Shown: positions 8,429-18,602, counted from the first letter of the stretch. The stretch is DNA of 64,000 nucleotides from Candidatus Zixiibacteriota bacterium (GCA_040753875.1 JBFMDV010000034.1:1-64000); one strand, 5' to 3'. Numbers and translations are program-made. The notes: generated from the letters alone by a model not told the origin.

Positions 8429-9490
8429 GTGATCACCATGTTCGAGGATATGGCCAAGTCTCCGGCCGCCTGGCTGTCGGGCAAGGGGGATGAAGCGGCG
8501 GTGGTGTTGTCCACCCGGGTGCGACTGGCTCGGAATGTGGCCGGATGCAAGTACCCCACCTCGGCTGATGCCGAGACCTGTATGCGGGTGGTAGGGTATC
8601 TGGACTCCGCCATGGCCCGCTCCAACGTTCTCTCCGAGGGCAGCTACATCAAAGCCTCCGAAATCGACGATATCGACCGTGAATTCCTGGTCGAACGGCA
8701 CCTCATTTCGCCGGTATTTCTCAATGGTGAATTGACCAAGGCGTTGTTTATCGGCCCCGCCGAACGAGTGTCCATAATGGTCAACGAGGAAGACCACCTG
8801 CGGATACAGGCGCTCTCCGGCGGTCTGGCTCCGCGCGAATCTTACGAACTGGCGATCAAATACGAGACAGAAATCGGCCGGCATCTGGAATTCGACTACG
8901 ATCCGGATTTCGGTTACATGACGGCCTGTCCTACCAATGCGGGAACCGGCATGCGCGCATCGGTACTCATTCACCTGCCGGGGCTGGTGCTCACGCGCGA
9001 TATCGACAAGGTTATTTCCAAGATCACACGCAGCGGCCTGCTGGTGCGCGGATTCTACGGTGAGGGGTCCGACGTGCTCGGCAATCTCTTCCAGGTAGCC
9101 AATCAGAATACGCTGGGGATCTCCGAGGAAGAAATCCTTTCCCAGATCAGCCGCGTTACACAGGAGATTATCGAAAGCGAGGCGGCCGCGCGGCAACGGC
9201 TTATGGATGAGGCGGCCGACATGGTTGAAGACAAGATCTGGCGGGCGTTTGGGATACTCAAGTACGCCCGCATGCTGACCTCCGAAGAAGTTATGAATCT
9301 CCTGTCGGCGCTCCGGCTGGGGCAGGCGTTGAAGATTATTGATTTTCTGTCCATCGCTCAGATCAATGAGATGCTGCTGCTGTCGCAACCGGCCCATTTG
9401 CAGAAATACTACGGGCAGCAGATGGATCCAAACCGCCGCGATTTCGTGCGCGCGCAGATGGTGCGGGAGAAGCTGCGGAACTCACATTGA
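8429..9490 (+). CDS. mcsB: McsB protein-arginine kinase
   Basis: Phosphorylates arginine residues on misfolded proteins, marking them for ClpC-ClpP. The 353-aa protein has the guanidino-kinase nucleotide pattern STRVRLARN (about residues 29-37), the loop EEDHLRIQALSGG, CPTNAGTGMRASV typical of phosphagen-kinase folds, and a long C-terminal domain with RLMDEAADMVEDKIWRAFG. GTG 8429 has GAGGA 8 nt upstream; ATG 8438 is an alternative. It lies between mcsA and clpC in one operon. Confidence 0.93.
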   Translation: MITMFEDMAKSPAAWLSGKGDEAAVVLSTRVRLARNVAGCKYPTSADAETCMRVVGYLDSAMARSNVLSEGSYIKASEIDDIDREFLVERHLISPVFLNGELTKALFIGPAERVSIMVNEEDHLRIQALSGGLAPRESYELAIKYETEIGRHLEFDYDPDFGYMTACPTNAGTGMRASVLIHLPGLVLTRDIDKVISKITRSGLLVRGFYGEGSDVLGNLFQVANQNTLGISEEEILSQISRVTQEIIESEAAARQRLMDEAADMVEDKIWRAFGILKYARMLTSEEVMNLLSALRLGQALKIIDFLSIAQINEMLLLSQPAHLQKYYGQQMDPNRRDFVRAQMVREKLRNSH

Positions 9491-9570
9491 AGAATTGCTG
9501 TTGAGGTGATTGTGTCGGCCGGTCTCCGGCCGTATCTTTGGGATGGCAACCAAGAGGAAGGATATAGACC

Positions 9571-12018
9571 ATGAACGAGATGTTTACCGAAGCGGCCCGA
9601 CGGGCTATCGAATATGCGCGTGACGAGGCCGCACGACTCCGGCATGACTACATCGGGACGGAACATCTCCTGTTGGGGCTGATTCGACTGGGCGAGGGAC
9701 GCGCGGTCGACGTGGTGTCCAACCTCGGATTGGATCTGGATGATCTGAAAGCCTCCATCGAGGAAGTGGTGCAGCCGTCGGGCGGCACCATGCAGATGGG
9801 GCAGTTGCCGCTGACCGCCCGCGCCAAGAAGACGCTCGAGGTATCCGGCCAGGAGGCGCGCGCGCTCAAATCCAAGGATATCGACACCGAACATATCCTG
9901 CTCGCTCTGCTCAAGGATGAAGAAGGGGTTGCCGCCCAGGTTCTCTCGACCTATGAGATCGATTACAAAGAGGCGTACGAAGAACTGAAGAACATCCAGA
10001 CCGGCAAGCCGTCATCGTTCAAGAAAAAGCGCAAAAAATCCAAGACGCCGGCACTGGACCATTTCGGCCGCGATCTGACCGAGCTGGCGCGTCGTGGTAA
10101 ACTTGACCCGATCATCGGGCGCGAGATCGAGATCGAGCGGGTATGCCAGGTGCTTTCCCGCCGCAAGAAAAACAACCCGGTGTTGATCGGCGAACCCGGG
10201 GTCGGCAAGACCGCCATCGCCGAGGGGCTGGCACAGCGCATTGTCGAGGGGAACGTCCCGCAGACGCTTGAAAACAAGCGCGTGGTCACGCTCGACATGG
10301 CCTCGCTTGTGGCCGGCACCAAATACCGCGGGCAGTTCGAGGAGCGGCTCAAAGCGGTTATGAACGAGATTATCAACTCGTCCGATGTGATAATCTTCAT
10401 CGATGAGCTCCACACTATCGTGGGGGCCGGCGGCGCCGAAGGTTCGCTGGATGCCTCCAATATTTTCAAGCCGTCCCTCTCGCGCGGGGAACTTCGCTGT
10501 ATCGGCGCCACCACGCTGAATGAATACCGGAAATATATCGAAAAGGATGGCGCCCTGGAACGCCGCTTCCAGACCGTCATGGTTGAGCCGCCATCCGAAG
10601 AAGACACGATCAAGATCCTCAAAGGGCTCCGTCCCAAATATGAGGAACACCATCGCCTGTTAATCTCCGATGAAGCCATCGAAGCGGCGGTGCGGCTTTC
10701 GAACCGTTATGTCTCTGGCAAGTATCAGCCGGACAAGGCGATCGACCTGATCGACGAAGCCGGTTCGCGTGCTCACCTCTCGACGTTCACGCGGCCGGAG
10801 ATATTTGGTCAGATCGAGACTCGCCTGGCTGAGCTGCAGCGCAAGAAGGAAGACGCCGTCAAGAACCAGGCGTTCGAAACTGCCGCCCAGCTCCGCGACG
10901 AAATCAAAGCCGAAAAAGAGAAACTGGCCGAGCACCAGCACAGCTGGGAAGAGACCCGCGAGAAAGAAAAAGTGACTCTCACGGCCGATGATGTCGCGCT
11001 GGTGCTGGCCAAGATGACCGGCATCCCGCTTTTCCGACTGGAAGAAAAAGAATCGCAGCGGCTGTTGCGCATGGAAGACGAGCTCAAGAAGACTATTGTC
11101 GGACAGGAGGAGGCGATAACCACTTTATCGCGCACTCTCCGACGCGCTCGCGCCGGGCTCGGGGACCCGCGTCGCCCCATCGGCACATTCTTGTTCCTCG
11201 GCCCGACCGGAGTCGGCAAGACCGAGCTGGCCCGCTCACTGGCGGCGTTTCTGTTCGATGACCCGGATTCGCTGGTTAGGATCGATATGTCAGAGTACAT
11301 GGAGAAGTTTGCCGTGTCGCGCCTCATCGGCGCTCCGCCCGGATATGTGGGGTATGAGGAGGGAGGTCAGCTCACGGAGAAAGTGCGGCGCAAACCGTAT
11401 TCTGTAGTGCTCCTGGATGAGATCGAGAAAGCGCATCCGGATGTGTTCAATATCCTGCTGCAGCTTATGGATGACGGCAGTCTGACCGATTCGTTCGGTC
11501 GCCGGGTCGATTTCAAAAATACCGTGCTGATCATGACCTCCAATATCGGCACCAGGCAGATTCGGGACGGTAAGACGGTTGGTTTCGACGGCGCCACGGT
11601 GGACATGTCATACGACGGCATGAAGAAGAAAATTCTGGATGAACTGAAGAAGCTGTTCAATCCGGAACTGCTCAACCGTATCGATGAATCGGTCATTTTC
11701 CACCCGCTGGAGCGGTCGCATATCAAGCAGATCATCGATATTCTCGTGACCGATATCGCCAAGCGCCTTGCCGAAAAAGGGATCAGTTTCAAGCTGACCG
11801 AAGAGGCCAAGGAGTTCCTGGTGAACAAGGGGTACGACCCGGCTTACGGCGCTCGCCCGCTTAAGCGCGCACTTCAGAAATATCTGGAGGATCCGCTTGC
11901 CGAAGAGATTCTGCGCGGCCAGTACGCCGGCGATCTGGACTTGGTGATTGGAGCGGCGGAAGACCACCTGACGTTCAACTTCGAGCGGCTCCAGCCGAAA
12001 CCGGAGAAGGTCAGGTAA
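9571..12018 (+). CDS. clpC: ClpC-type AAA+ unfoldase
   Basis: The 815-aa protein has a double Clp-N repeat (about residues 1-145), AAA-1 with Walker [14 protein letters not shown], a middle domain carrying a UVR motif near [20 protein letters not shown], and AAA-2 with [13 protein letters not shown] and [11 protein letters not shown]. The segment KTVGFDG fits the ClpP-docking loop. The UVR middle domain identifies ClpC rather than ClpA or ClpB. It probably receives arginine-phosphorylated substrates from McsB, encoded just upstream; clpP is not in the window. The gene ends with a hairpin terminator. Confidence 0.96.
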   Translation: MNEMFTEAARRAIEYARDEAARLRHDYIGTEHLLLGLIRLGEGRAVDVVSNLGLDLDDLKASIEEVVQPSGGTMQMGQLPLTARAKKTLEVSGQEARALKSKDIDTEHILLALLKDEEGVAAQVLSTYEIDYKEAYEELKNIQTGKPSSFKKKRKKSKTPALDHFGRDLTELARRGKLDPIIGREIEIERVCQVLSRRKKNNPVLIGEPGVGKTAIAEGLAQRIVEGNVPQTLENKRVVTLDMASLVAGTKYRGQFEERLKAVMNEIINSSDVIIFIDELHTIVGAGGAEGSLDASNIFKPSLSRGELRCIGATTLNEYRKYIEKDGALERRFQTVMVEPPSEEDTIKILKGLRPKYEEHHRLLISDEAIEAAVRLSNRYVSGKYQPDKAIDLIDEAGSRAHLSTFTRPEIFGQIETRLAELQRKKEDAVKNQAFETAAQLRDEIKAEKEKLAEHQHSWEETREKEKVTLTADDVALVLAKMTGIPLFRLEEKESQRLLRMEDELKKTIVGQEEAITTLSRTLRRARAGLGDPRRPIGTFLFLGPTGVGKTELARSLAAFLFDDPDSLVRIDMSEYMEKFAVSRLIGAPPGYVGYEEGGQLTEKVRRKPYSVVLLDEIEKAHPDVFNILLQLMDDGSLTDSFGRRVDFKNTVLIMTSNIGTRQIRDGKTVGFDGATVDMSYDGMKKKILDELKKLFNPELLNRIDESVIFHPLERSHIKQIIDILVTDIAKRLAEKGISFKLTEEAKEFLVNKGYDPAYGARPLKRALQKYLEDPLAEEILRGQYAGDLDLVIGAAEDHLTFNFERLQPKPEKVR

Positions 12019-12041
12019 GAGCCGAATTTTGGAGCGTTTCG

Positions 12042-12071
12042 AAACGGCCGCATCAGTCGATGCGGCCGTTT
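12042..12071 (+). terminator. hairpin terminator after clpC
   Basis: Perfect 12-bp arms, AAACGGCCGCAT (12042-12053) and its complement (12060-12071), with a 6-nt loop, 23 nt after the clpC stop. The arm ends in TTT but there is no long T-tract. Confidence 0.65.
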
Positions 12072-12114
12072 GCGTGTCTGCAACTTACAATCTGACAATA
12101 TCTTACGATTCTTC

Positions 12115-12142
12115 TTGCCATGATGCTGAGTCGCTATATATT
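12115..12142 (+). promoter_or_regulatory. probable rpmA promoter
   Basis: TTGCCA (12115-12120), 16-nt spacer, TATATT (12137-12142). It gives a leader of about 80 nt and lies after the clpC terminator, so rpmA probably has its own transcript. Confidence 0.4.
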
Positions 12143-12231
12143 AGGCGGCTACCTGAACCGCATGGGTTGATTCTCGTGAACAGGTTCGGGGCGAGAACAC
12201 GAAAGAACATTTTCGGTTATAGAGGTTAACT

Positions 12232-12483
12232 ATGGCACACAAGAAGGGCGTAGGCTCATCAAAGAACGGCCGGGATTCCGGCGGGCAGCGCCGCGGCACG
12301 AAGGTGTACAGCGGCGAAGCGGTCACCGCCGGTTCGATTCTGGTGCGCCAGTGCGGCACGCCGATCAAAGCGGGGTATAATGTCGGCGTTGGGCGCGACA
12401 ATACGCTGTTTGCCAAGATCACAGGTGTCGTGAAATACGAGCGTGTCGGCAAGACCGGCAAGCGCGTGTCGGTGTACGAGTAA
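12232..12483 (+). CDS. rpmA: Ribosomal protein bL27
   Basis: The 83-aa protein starts [20 protein letters not shown], the highly conserved L27 N-terminus that reaches the peptidyl-transferase centre, and continues with [18 protein letters not shown] and [11 protein letters not shown]. No N-terminal cleavage extension is present. AGAGG lies 6 nt before the ATG. The usual partner rplU (bL21) is not upstream: clpC and its terminator are. The gene is followed by a strong terminator, so it appears monocistronic. Confidence 0.97.
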   Translation: MAHKKGVGSSKNGRDSGGQRRGTKVYSGEAVTAGSILVRQCGTPIKAGYNVGVGRDNTLFAKITGVVKYERVGKTGKRVSVYE

Positions 12484-12533
12484 AATATTCCCGCGGTATC
12501 CCTCCCTCCCTCCCCCAAACCGCGGGATGTAAG

Positions 12534-12573
12534 CGTCGCCTGGGCTCACGCCCCGGCGACGTTTTCTTTTTTT
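12534..12573 (+). terminator. Rho-independent terminator of rpmA
   Basis: CGTCGCC (from 12534) pairs with GGCGACG (12555-12561), extended inward by GGGC/GCCC, and is followed by a T-rich run of 12 nt (TTTTC then seven T). Confidence 0.85.
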
Positions 12574-12643
12574 GCTTTCCCCTGCTTCCCTTGCGTTCTA
12601 CCTTGTTGACACAAGCGTAAACCGACATCACTGGAACAAATCA

Positions 12644-13927
12644 ATGATCAAAACAGTGTTGGCAGTCGCCCTCGTTGCTGGCTTGGCCGTGCCTGTTGGC
12701 GGTCAGGACGCGGCGGCACAAGCATTCGACAGCGCCGGCCCCCAGCCGGACACGACCATCTCACGAACTGATACCGCGCAGGCTGCGGCCAGTGTCTACC
12801 CGCTCTCGCCCGAACGCAAAGAGAAGCTGATCGCCTATTCCCGTTTCACCATGCTCTGGCGGTTTGCTGATTTTGCCATCAGCGTGGGGGTGTTACTTCT
12901 GATCCTGTTCACGGGGTTCTCGGCTCGACTGTGCCAATGGGCGCAGGTCGCACGGAAACGCTTTCTCGTCACATGGCTCTATCTCGTTCTCGTCCTATCC
13001 ACGATCTGGCTGCTCGGGTTCCCGTTCGATTTCTATCGGAATTACGTCGTCGAAAGCCGCTTTGGCTTCATGAACCAGACCTTCACCGGCTGGTTCAGCG
13101 AAAACGTCCTCTCGCTTGCACTCAGTATGCTGCTCGGCATCGTTCCGGCCTGGTTCCTCTATTGGTTGATCGGGAGGTTCCGCAAATGGTGGCTGTCGTT
13201 TTCGATCGGCGCGATCCCGTTCATGGTCTTTTTCATTGTGATCGCACCGGTTGTCATCGCGCCGCTTTTCAACAAATTTGAGCCGCTCAAGGACAAACAA
13301 CTCGAAACTACCATCTTGAACCTGGCCGATAAGGCTGGTATCGAGGGGTCCGATGTGTTCCAGGTGAATGCCTCCAAGCAGTCCACCAAGGTGAACGCGT
13401 ATGTCACCGGGCTGTTCGGGACCAAGCGGATCGTTCTCTACGACAATCTGATCAACAACTTCACCACCGATGAGATCCGGTTCGTGATGGGGCACGAAAT
13501 GGGGCACTATGTCATGCATCATGTCTGGTGGGGGCTGCTGCTGGCGATCGTGCTTCTTCTGGTCATTCTGTGGCTCACCAATCTGTCCATACACGGAATA
13601 ATCAGCAGGTTTCACCGCCGCTGGGGATTTGACCGGCTCTCGGATATTGCCTCGCTGCCGTTAGTGCTCCTCTATCTGACCGTCATTTCGTTTTTGCTCC
13701 AGCCGGTAATGAATGGCGTCAGCCGGCATTTTGAGCACCGGTCGGACGTCTACGGCATGGATATCACCAGTGTTTCCGGCGAGACCGCAGCGATTGCGTT
13801 CGACAAACTCTCGGCGCTCAACCTATCCGATCCGGATCCAAACCCAATCATCGAATTCTGGTTTTACAGCCACCCCGCCCTGCAAAAGCGGATGGCGTTC
13901 GTGCGGGCATATCGTCCTGTCGGCTGA
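12644..13927 (+). CDS. Ste24-type M48 membrane metalloprotease
   Basis: A 427-aa integral membrane zinc protease like the CAAX-prenyl protease Ste24. HEMGH is at residues 284-288, with the third ligand in FEHRSDVYG (Glu 364). Other family marks are VNASKQSTKVNAYVTGLFGTKRIVLYD before the active site, ESRFGFMNQT near residue 130 and several hydrophobic helices. An N-terminal signal-like segment (MIKTVLAVALVAGLAV) precedes a polar stretch, which is an addition to the normal Ste24 start. The start at ATG 12644 is inferred from this segment; only weak GGAAC precedes it. Bacterial Ste24 relatives act in membrane protein quality control; the substrate here is unknown. The M1 peptidase gene follows after 41 nt. 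Confidence 0.88.
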   Translation: MIKTVLAVALVAGLAVPVGGQDAAAQAFDSAGPQPDTTISRTDTAQAAASVYPLSPERKEKLIAYSRFTMLWRFADFAISVGVLLLILFTGFSARLCQWAQVARKRFLVTWLYLVLVLSTIWLLGFPFDFYRNYVVESRFGFMNQTFTGWFSENVLSLALSMLLGIVPAWFLYWLIGRFRKWWLSFSIGAIPFMVFFIVIAPVVIAPLFNKFEPLKDKQLETTILNLADKAGIEGSDVFQVNASKQSTKVNAYVTGLFGTKRIVLYDNLINNFTTDEIRFVMGHEMGHYVMHHVWWGLLLAIVLLLVILWLTNLSIHGIISRFHRRWGFDRLSDIASLPLVLLYLTVISFLLQPVMNGVSRHFEHRSDVYGMDITSVSGETAAIAFDKLSALNLSDPDPNPIIEFWFYSHPALQKRMAFVRAYRPVG

Positions 13928-13968
13928 GTGCCCGACATGAGTAGAAAGGGCGGTGCGCAATCGCAATA

Positions 13969-16296
13969 ATGACGCTTGCTCGAACCCTGATGGGATGCCT
14001 GCTCCTCGGTATTTCGGGTTACACGCCGGACCTTCGGGCCACTGATGATACCGCACTTCTGACGGCGTTCCAGGAGTTGCGGACGCCGTTGCTCGACAGC
14101 AGCACCGCCAGGATAGTTGCCAATGTCATCATCGAGCATAAAGATTTCAGGCTCCTGTTGGATTCCGGAACACTCGTGTTCTTCGCGCCGCTGGTGATCG
14201 ACGGCGACTCGCGTCGGTACGGCGGCATCTTCGAGGGAACCGGCCGGTTGCAGTTTGCGCCGCTGATTCCCATGGAGAAAGACCAGCTGCGACGGTTCTT
14301 TAAGTCCGATTCGATCGACCGTTCGTTTGAACGCGTGCAGTTCTGGTGCAACGGGGCGATCATGCAGAGACTCCTCGATTCCGTGCCGGGCACGCCCGTG
14401 CCGACTGAAAGGGGAACCATCAAGTGGGCGCGCTCCTTTATGAAGTTTCTTACCGACGACGAAAAGCTGATTCATGTCTACAGTGCTCTTCAGAACCTCG
14501 TACATCCTCGTCGCCAGCCGTACCTGCTGGTGAACACCTACTTGTCGCAAAAGCATCAGGTGGTGTACGAATACGACCCCTACGGTCGCGAAGAGGTGAG
14601 TTTTCTCAAGCATTACGATCAGTTTGGTTATGGCCGATGGCTCGAACCAATATGTGTCTATTCGGCCTTCGCCGACGGCTCCCTCGAAAAAATGAACGGT
14701 ATCGCCAAGGATCAGATCGCCACGAGGCACTACGACATCACTGCCACGATCAGCCGCAACGGCGAGATGAATGCCGATGTCGCCATGAGCTTCGAAGTTA
14801 ACATGACGCCGGTCCAGATCATTTACTTGTACCTCCTGGAGGATTTGCAGGTGGACAGCGTCCTGGATTCCACCGGCAGGCATCTTACATTTGTCCGCTA
14901 CAAGAAGGAAAGCCACAAGTCCGGCGAACTGGTATTGCTCATGCCGCGGGTGTTGGATATGGGAGAGAAACTCACCCTCCGTTTCTTTTACCGGGGAGAC
15001 GTGGCGGAAAAGAACATGGGAGAATTTTTTGTCGGCACCGGCGCCGAATGGTACCCGCGGTACGGCTACGGTCAGCGGGCCACCTATGACATGAAGTTTT
15101 CCACCCCGGCCGATTATGGGTTTGTCGCGACGGGCACGCTGGTGGAAAGCCGCAAGGAAAAGCACGTACTGCGCACTCGGTACAAGCAGGACAACCCGGC
15201 CAAGAATGTGGCCTTCAATATCGGCACATTCAAGCAGTACGATTTCGAGGAAGAGGGGCAGCCGCCGGTGCAGATACACTTCTCGGAGAGTATGCACAAC
15301 GAACTGAGCAGGGCGCTGGCCTATGAGATGGTTGGTACCGGCTCCCACATGGAGCGGCAGGTCAGCGGCGATGTCAGAAACAGCCTGAAGCTATATTCGA
15401 CTTTCTTCGGCGCCTATCCGCATGACCGGATGGTTGTATCAGAGATTCTGGCCGCGCACAGCGAGGCATTCCCAGCCTTTCTTCATCTCGGAGTCGCTAC
15501 ATGGATTAGCACTGACCCCTGGGGGTTCAGTCGTCTCCACCGATCACACGAAGTTGCCCACCAGTGGTGGGGGGGTGGGGTTGGATACGAGACCTACCAC
15601 GACCAATGGCTCTCCGAGGGATTCTCCGAGTACAGCGCGTTTATGTACCTGCAGGCTACATCCGGCAACGACAAATTCCTGGACCGCCTGAACGACAACC
15701 GCAAGGAGATACTCTCGGCGCACCACTATATCTTCGGCGAGGATACCGAATCCGGACCGATCGCGCTGGGGTACCGCACGGCCTCGACAAAGACACTCGA
15801 GGATTATGATCTGATCATATACAAGAAAGGGGCGTTCATCCTGCACATGCTTCGGCAATTGCTCCTGGATCTCGAGACCATGAAAGAGGACCGATTCCTC
15901 ACCATGATGCAGGATTTCTTCGTGGCCTATGTGGGACGGAATGCCTCAACTCTCGATTTCAAACGACTGGTAGAGCGCCACACGGGGGTCGACATGACCT
16001 GGTTTTTCGATCAGTGGGTCCTGCAGAGTGCCATTCCAACGTACAACTTCAGCTATCAGGTAGCACCAAAGAGCGAGGGCGGGGTTGATCTGGTCATGCA
16101 TGTCGAGCAGAAGAACGTGGCGCCCGATTTCAAGATGTACGTGCCGGTTGAGGTCGAGTTGGAAAGCGGCGCCAAATCGTATCTCAGGCTGCTCATTGAC
16201 GAACCGGTGAAGGAGTTCAGGATACCTACGCAGCAGAAACCACGGAAGGTGAAGTTCAACCCGTTTTATTCCGCGCTCGCGGATGTGAATCAGTAA
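13969..16296 (+). CDS. M1-family (gluzincin) metallopeptidase, predicted active
   Basis: A 775-aa exported protein. The active site is complete: HEVAH at residues 527-531, then exactly 18 residues to the third zinc ligand Glu 550 in WLSEGFSEY, the M1 spacing. A signal-like hydrophobic N-terminus follows TLARTLMGCLLLG. The N-terminal 250 residues are family-specific; the middle (about 260-430) resembles the M1 beta-sheet domain. The usual GxMEN substrate motif is not obvious. The last stretch, VKFNPFYSALADV, is matched by the end of the paralogue at 36348-38552, which has lost the zinc site. It lies 41 nt after the M48 gene, possibly in one operon. The substrate is unknown; aminopeptidase activity is family inference. 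Confidence 0.85.
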   Translation: MTLARTLMGCLLLGISGYTPDLRATDDTALLTAFQELRTPLLDSSTARIVANVIIEHKDFRLLLDSGTLVFFAPLVIDGDSRRYGGIFEGTGRLQFAPLIPMEKDQLRRFFKSDSIDRSFERVQFWCNGAIMQRLLDSVPGTPVPTERGTIKWARSFMKFLTDDEKLIHVYSALQNLVHPRRQPYLLVNTYLSQKHQVVYEYDPYGREEVSFLKHYDQFGYGRWLEPICVYSAFADGSLEKMNGIAKDQIATRHYDITATISRNGEMNADVAMSFEVNMTPVQIIYLYLLEDLQVDSVLDSTGRHLTFVRYKKESHKSGELVLLMPRVLDMGEKLTLRFFYRGDVAEKNMGEFFVGTGAEWYPRYGYGQRATYDMKFSTPADYGFVATGTLVESRKEKHVLRTRYKQDNPAKNVAFNIGTFKQYDFEEEGQPPVQIHFSESMHNELSRALAYEMVGTGSHMERQVSGDVRNSLKLYSTFFGAYPHDRMVVSEILAAHSEAFPAFLHLGVATWISTDPWGFSRLHRSHEVAHQWWGGGVGYETYHDQWLSEGFSEYSAFMYLQATSGNDKFLDRLNDNRKEILSAHHYIFGEDTESGPIALGYRTASTKTLEDYDLIIYKKGAFILHMLRQLLLDLETMKEDRFLTMMQDFFVAYVGRNASTLDFKRLVERHTGVDMTWFFDQWVLQSAIPTYNFSYQVAPKSEGGVDLVMHVEQKNVAPDFKMYVPVEVELESGAKSYLRLLIDEPVKEFRIPTQQKPRKVKFNPFYSALADVNQ

Positions 16297-16378
16297 ACAT
16301 GCCCTCATCCGGCCAAACGACTACACTCGGGACAGGGACTTCTGGCACCTTCTCCTGTATGGTGAAGGATTCAAAGGT

Positions 16379-16404
16379 GCCGTCAGGCGTCCCTGCCTGA
16401 CGGC
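16379..16404 (+). terminator. perfect 10-bp hairpin after the M1 peptidase
   Basis: GCCGTCAGGC (16379-16388) pairs with GCCTGACGGC (16395-16404) around a 6-nt loop, about 80 nt after the stop. Without a T-tract it could equally be another member of the local palindromic repeats. Confidence 0.4.
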
Positions 16405-16452
16405 TTATGATACTACGAGGTGACGGCGGGGACGCCCGACACCACAGTCTGG

Positions 16453-16596
16453 TTCGCGTCTCGACTTCGCTCGACGCGACGAAGCGACTTCTCGGCAACG
16501 AATGACTCATGGTCGTCGGTTCGAGCGCAGTCGAGAACAGAGCGCTGGGTGCTTTCCTCCCTCCGATTGAGGTTGTCACGAAGTGACAGGTGAGGG
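16453..16596. repeat. 142-bp intergenic repeat, copy 1 (with 28-bp palindrome)
   Basis: Positions 16455-16596 match 16733-16874 nearly base for base and without gaps. The first 28 nt (16453-16480) form a palindrome whose arms are CGCGTC and GACGCG; a second inner palindrome is TGTCACGAAGTGACA near the end. The 673-nt gap between the M1 peptidase and fumC holds this pair of copies and no gene I can support. Confidence 0.85.
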
Positions 16597-16730
16597 AATG
16601 CAGGCCAACGTGTACAGGACCCACATCCGGCCTCTCGGCCACCTTCTGCCCGTCGGGGAGAAGGGATTGAACATGACGCCCGCATTGTGGGGCAGAATCG
16701 CCATAGTTTCTGTCACCTATGTTGTGTTTT

Positions 16731-16874
16731 GTCGCGTCTCGTCCGCGCTCGACGCGACGAAGCGACTTCTCGGCAACGAATGACTCATAGTCGTCGGTTT
16801 GAGCGCAGTCGAGAACAGAGCGCTGGGTACTTTCCTCCCTCCGGTTGAGGTTGTCGCGAAGTGACAGGTGAGGG
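16731..16874. repeat. 142-bp intergenic repeat, copy 2
   Basis: Second direct copy (16733-16874), same length as copy 1 and differing at a handful of positions, mostly in the palindrome loop. It begins with the 28-nt palindrome (16731-16758) and ends with the AGTGACAGGTGAGGG segment. It ends just before the fumC promoter region. Confidence 0.85.
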
Positions 16875-16900
16875 CTTCTAACTCCCGACTCCCCTCCCCC

Positions 16901-16928
16901 TTGTGTCTTCAGGCCAAACCCGTATATT
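16901..16928 (+). promoter_or_regulatory. possible fumC promoter
   Basis: TTGTGT (16901-16906), 16-nt spacer, TATATT (16923-16928). The -35 box is poor. A good Shine-Dalgarno, GGAGGAT, lies before the ATG at 16970. Confidence 0.35.
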
Positions 16929-16969
16929 CTTCTCGATTATTGTGAATTTCGTAACATGCCGGAGGATAT

Positions 16970-18370
16970 ATGGAGTATCGCACTGAAACCGATTCGATGG
17001 GGGAAATAAAGGTCCGCGCCGACCGTTACTGGGGAGCTCAAACCGAGCGCTCGCTGTTTCATTTCAAGATCGGGGGCGAACGGATGCCGCGTGAGTTGAT
17101 CCGCGCAATGGGGATTCTCAAAAAGGCGTCGGCCGTTATCAACATGGAACTTGGTCTGCTCCCGAAAGACAAAGGGGAGTTGATTCTGAAAGCAGCCGAT
17201 GAAGTGATCGCCGGCAAACTGGATGAGCATTTCCCACTCGTGATCTGGCAGACCGGCTCCGGCACCCAGACCAATATGAACGTGAATGAAGTGATCTCCA
17301 ATCGCGCGATCGAGATGGCTGGCGGCGTCATTGGGTCCAAGAAGCCGGTGCACCCGAACGACGATGTCAATAAGGCGCAGTCCTCCAACGACACGTTTCC
17401 GACCGCCATGCATATCGCGGCAGTGGAGGAGATTCATCGGCGCCTGATCCCAATGGTGACACAGCTTCGCGACACGCTGCAAAAGAAATCGAACGAGTAC
17501 AACGACATTATCAAGATTGGCCGCACACATCTAATGGATGCTGTTCCGCTGACGCTGGGGCAGGAGTTCTCAGGTTATGCCGCACAGTTAACATTCGGCC
17601 TGGAGCGGATCAACGACAATATGAAGCGGCTCTATTTCCTGGCGCTGGGCGGGACAGCGGTCGGGACCGGGCTGAACACGCATCCGGATTTCGCCGTCAA
17701 GAGCGCCGCAGAGATCGCCAGGATCACCGGCAAGCCGTTCAAGACGGCGCCCAACAAGTATGAGGCGCTCGCCACGCATGACGCCCTGGTGGAGTTCCAT
17801 GGCGCGCTGAAGACCCTCGCTTGCTCGCTTATGAAAATCGCCAACGACATCCGCTGGATGGGGTCCGGTCCGCGTGCGGGTTTGGCGGAACTGGCGCTTC
17901 CGGAAAACGAGCCCGGTTCCTCGATCATGCCCGGCAAAGTGAACCCGACCCAGTGCGAGGCGCTCACCATGGTCTGCGCGCAGGTGCTCGGCAACGATGT
18001 TGCGGTCAACGTCGGCGGTGCGATGGGGAACTTTGAGCTGAACGTGTTCAAGCCGGTGATCATCCACAATGTCCTGCAGTCGATCCGGTTGCTGTCGGAT
18101 TCCTGCGAGATGTTCAACGAGCATTGTGCCGTTGGGATTGAACCGTTGAAAGAGAACCTGCGCAGGCATATGCAGAACTCGCTGATGCTGGTGACGGCAC
18201 TGAACCCACATATCGGGTACGACAACGCGGCGAAAGTGGCCAAAAAGGCGCATAAAGAGGGGACGACGCTGAAGGAAGCGGCCATTGCGCTCGGTTTGTT
18301 GAGCGCGGAGGATTTTGAGAACAAAGTCCGCCCTGCGGAAATGATCGGGCCGAATTTGAAGGGGAAGTAG
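16970..18370 (+). CDS. fumC: Fumarate hydratase, class II
   Basis: Converts fumarate and malate in the TCA cycle without an iron-sulfur cluster. The 466-aa protein has the class II features: [26 protein letters not shown] at the N-terminus (given in part), [18 protein letters not shown], the histidine segment [20 protein letters not shown] and the superfamily signature [11 protein letters not shown]. It has normal length, with GGAGGAT 4-6 nt before ATG 16970. It is flanked on both sides by repeat-rich spacers, so it is probably monocistronic. The distinction from aspartate ammonia-lyase rests on overall similarity to FumC. Confidence 0.95.
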   Translation: MEYRTETDSMGEIKVRADRYWGAQTERSLFHFKIGGERMPRELIRAMGILKKASAVINMELGLLPKDKGELILKAADEVIAGKLDEHFPLVIWQTGSGTQTNMNVNEVISNRAIEMAGGVIGSKKPVHPNDDVNKAQSSNDTFPTAMHIAAVEEIHRRLIPMVTQLRDTLQKKSNEYNDIIKIGRTHLMDAVPLTLGQEFSGYAAQLTFGLERINDNMKRLYFLALGGTAVGTGLNTHPDFAVKSAAEIARITGKPFKTAPNKYEALATHDALVEFHGALKTLACSLMKIANDIRWMGSGPRAGLAELALPENEPGSSIMPGKVNPTQCEALTMVCAQVLGNDVAVNVGGAMGNFELNVFKPVIIHNVLQSIRLLSDSCEMFNEHCAVGIEPLKENLRRHMQNSLMLVTALNPHIGYDNAAKVAKKAHKEGTTLKEAAIALGLLSAEDFENKVRPAEMIGPNLKGK

Positions 18371-18389
18371 CAGCGCACGCAGTACTGGT

Positions 18390-18413
18390 GGCCCACTCGC
18401 TTGCGGGTGGGCC
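18390..18413 (+). terminator. hairpin after fumC
   Basis: GGCCCAC (18390-18396) pairs with GTGGGCC (18407-18413), extendable inward with one wobble pair. It begins 20 nt after the fumC stop and is followed by AAGGGACTTTTC. Confidence 0.55.
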
Positions 18414-18432
18414 AAGGGACTTTTCACTTCAC

Positions 18433-18455
18433 CCCTCACCTGTCACTTCGTGACA
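18433..18455. repeat. inverted fragment of the 142-bp repeat
   Basis: These 23 nt are the exact reverse complement of 16574-16596, the last part of repeat copy 1 including TGTCACGAAGTGACA. The rest of the spacer 18371-18698 holds other hairpins of the type found around CTCCCC/GGGGAG runs, and no gene. Confidence 0.75.
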
Positions 18456-18602
18456 TCCTCTCCCCAAGGGGGAGAGAAATTCGTTTGGTACTCCGCGCCA
18501 GAGAGACACCGATATACTTTCAGGACAACAGAACTGTCACCATCCCTTCTCCCCTCTGGGGAGAAGGTGCCCGTAAGGGCGGATGAGCAACTGTGTTGAG
18601 TG

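Noticed and set aside
12029-12229. Small open frame between clpC and rpmA
   Set aside because: It spans the clpC terminator and the rpmA promoter and lacks a ribosome site.
13864-15348. 494-codon open frame on the complement of the M1 peptidase gene
   Set aside because: Overlaps the whole 5' half of a well-supported gene; no recognisable domain or ribosome site.
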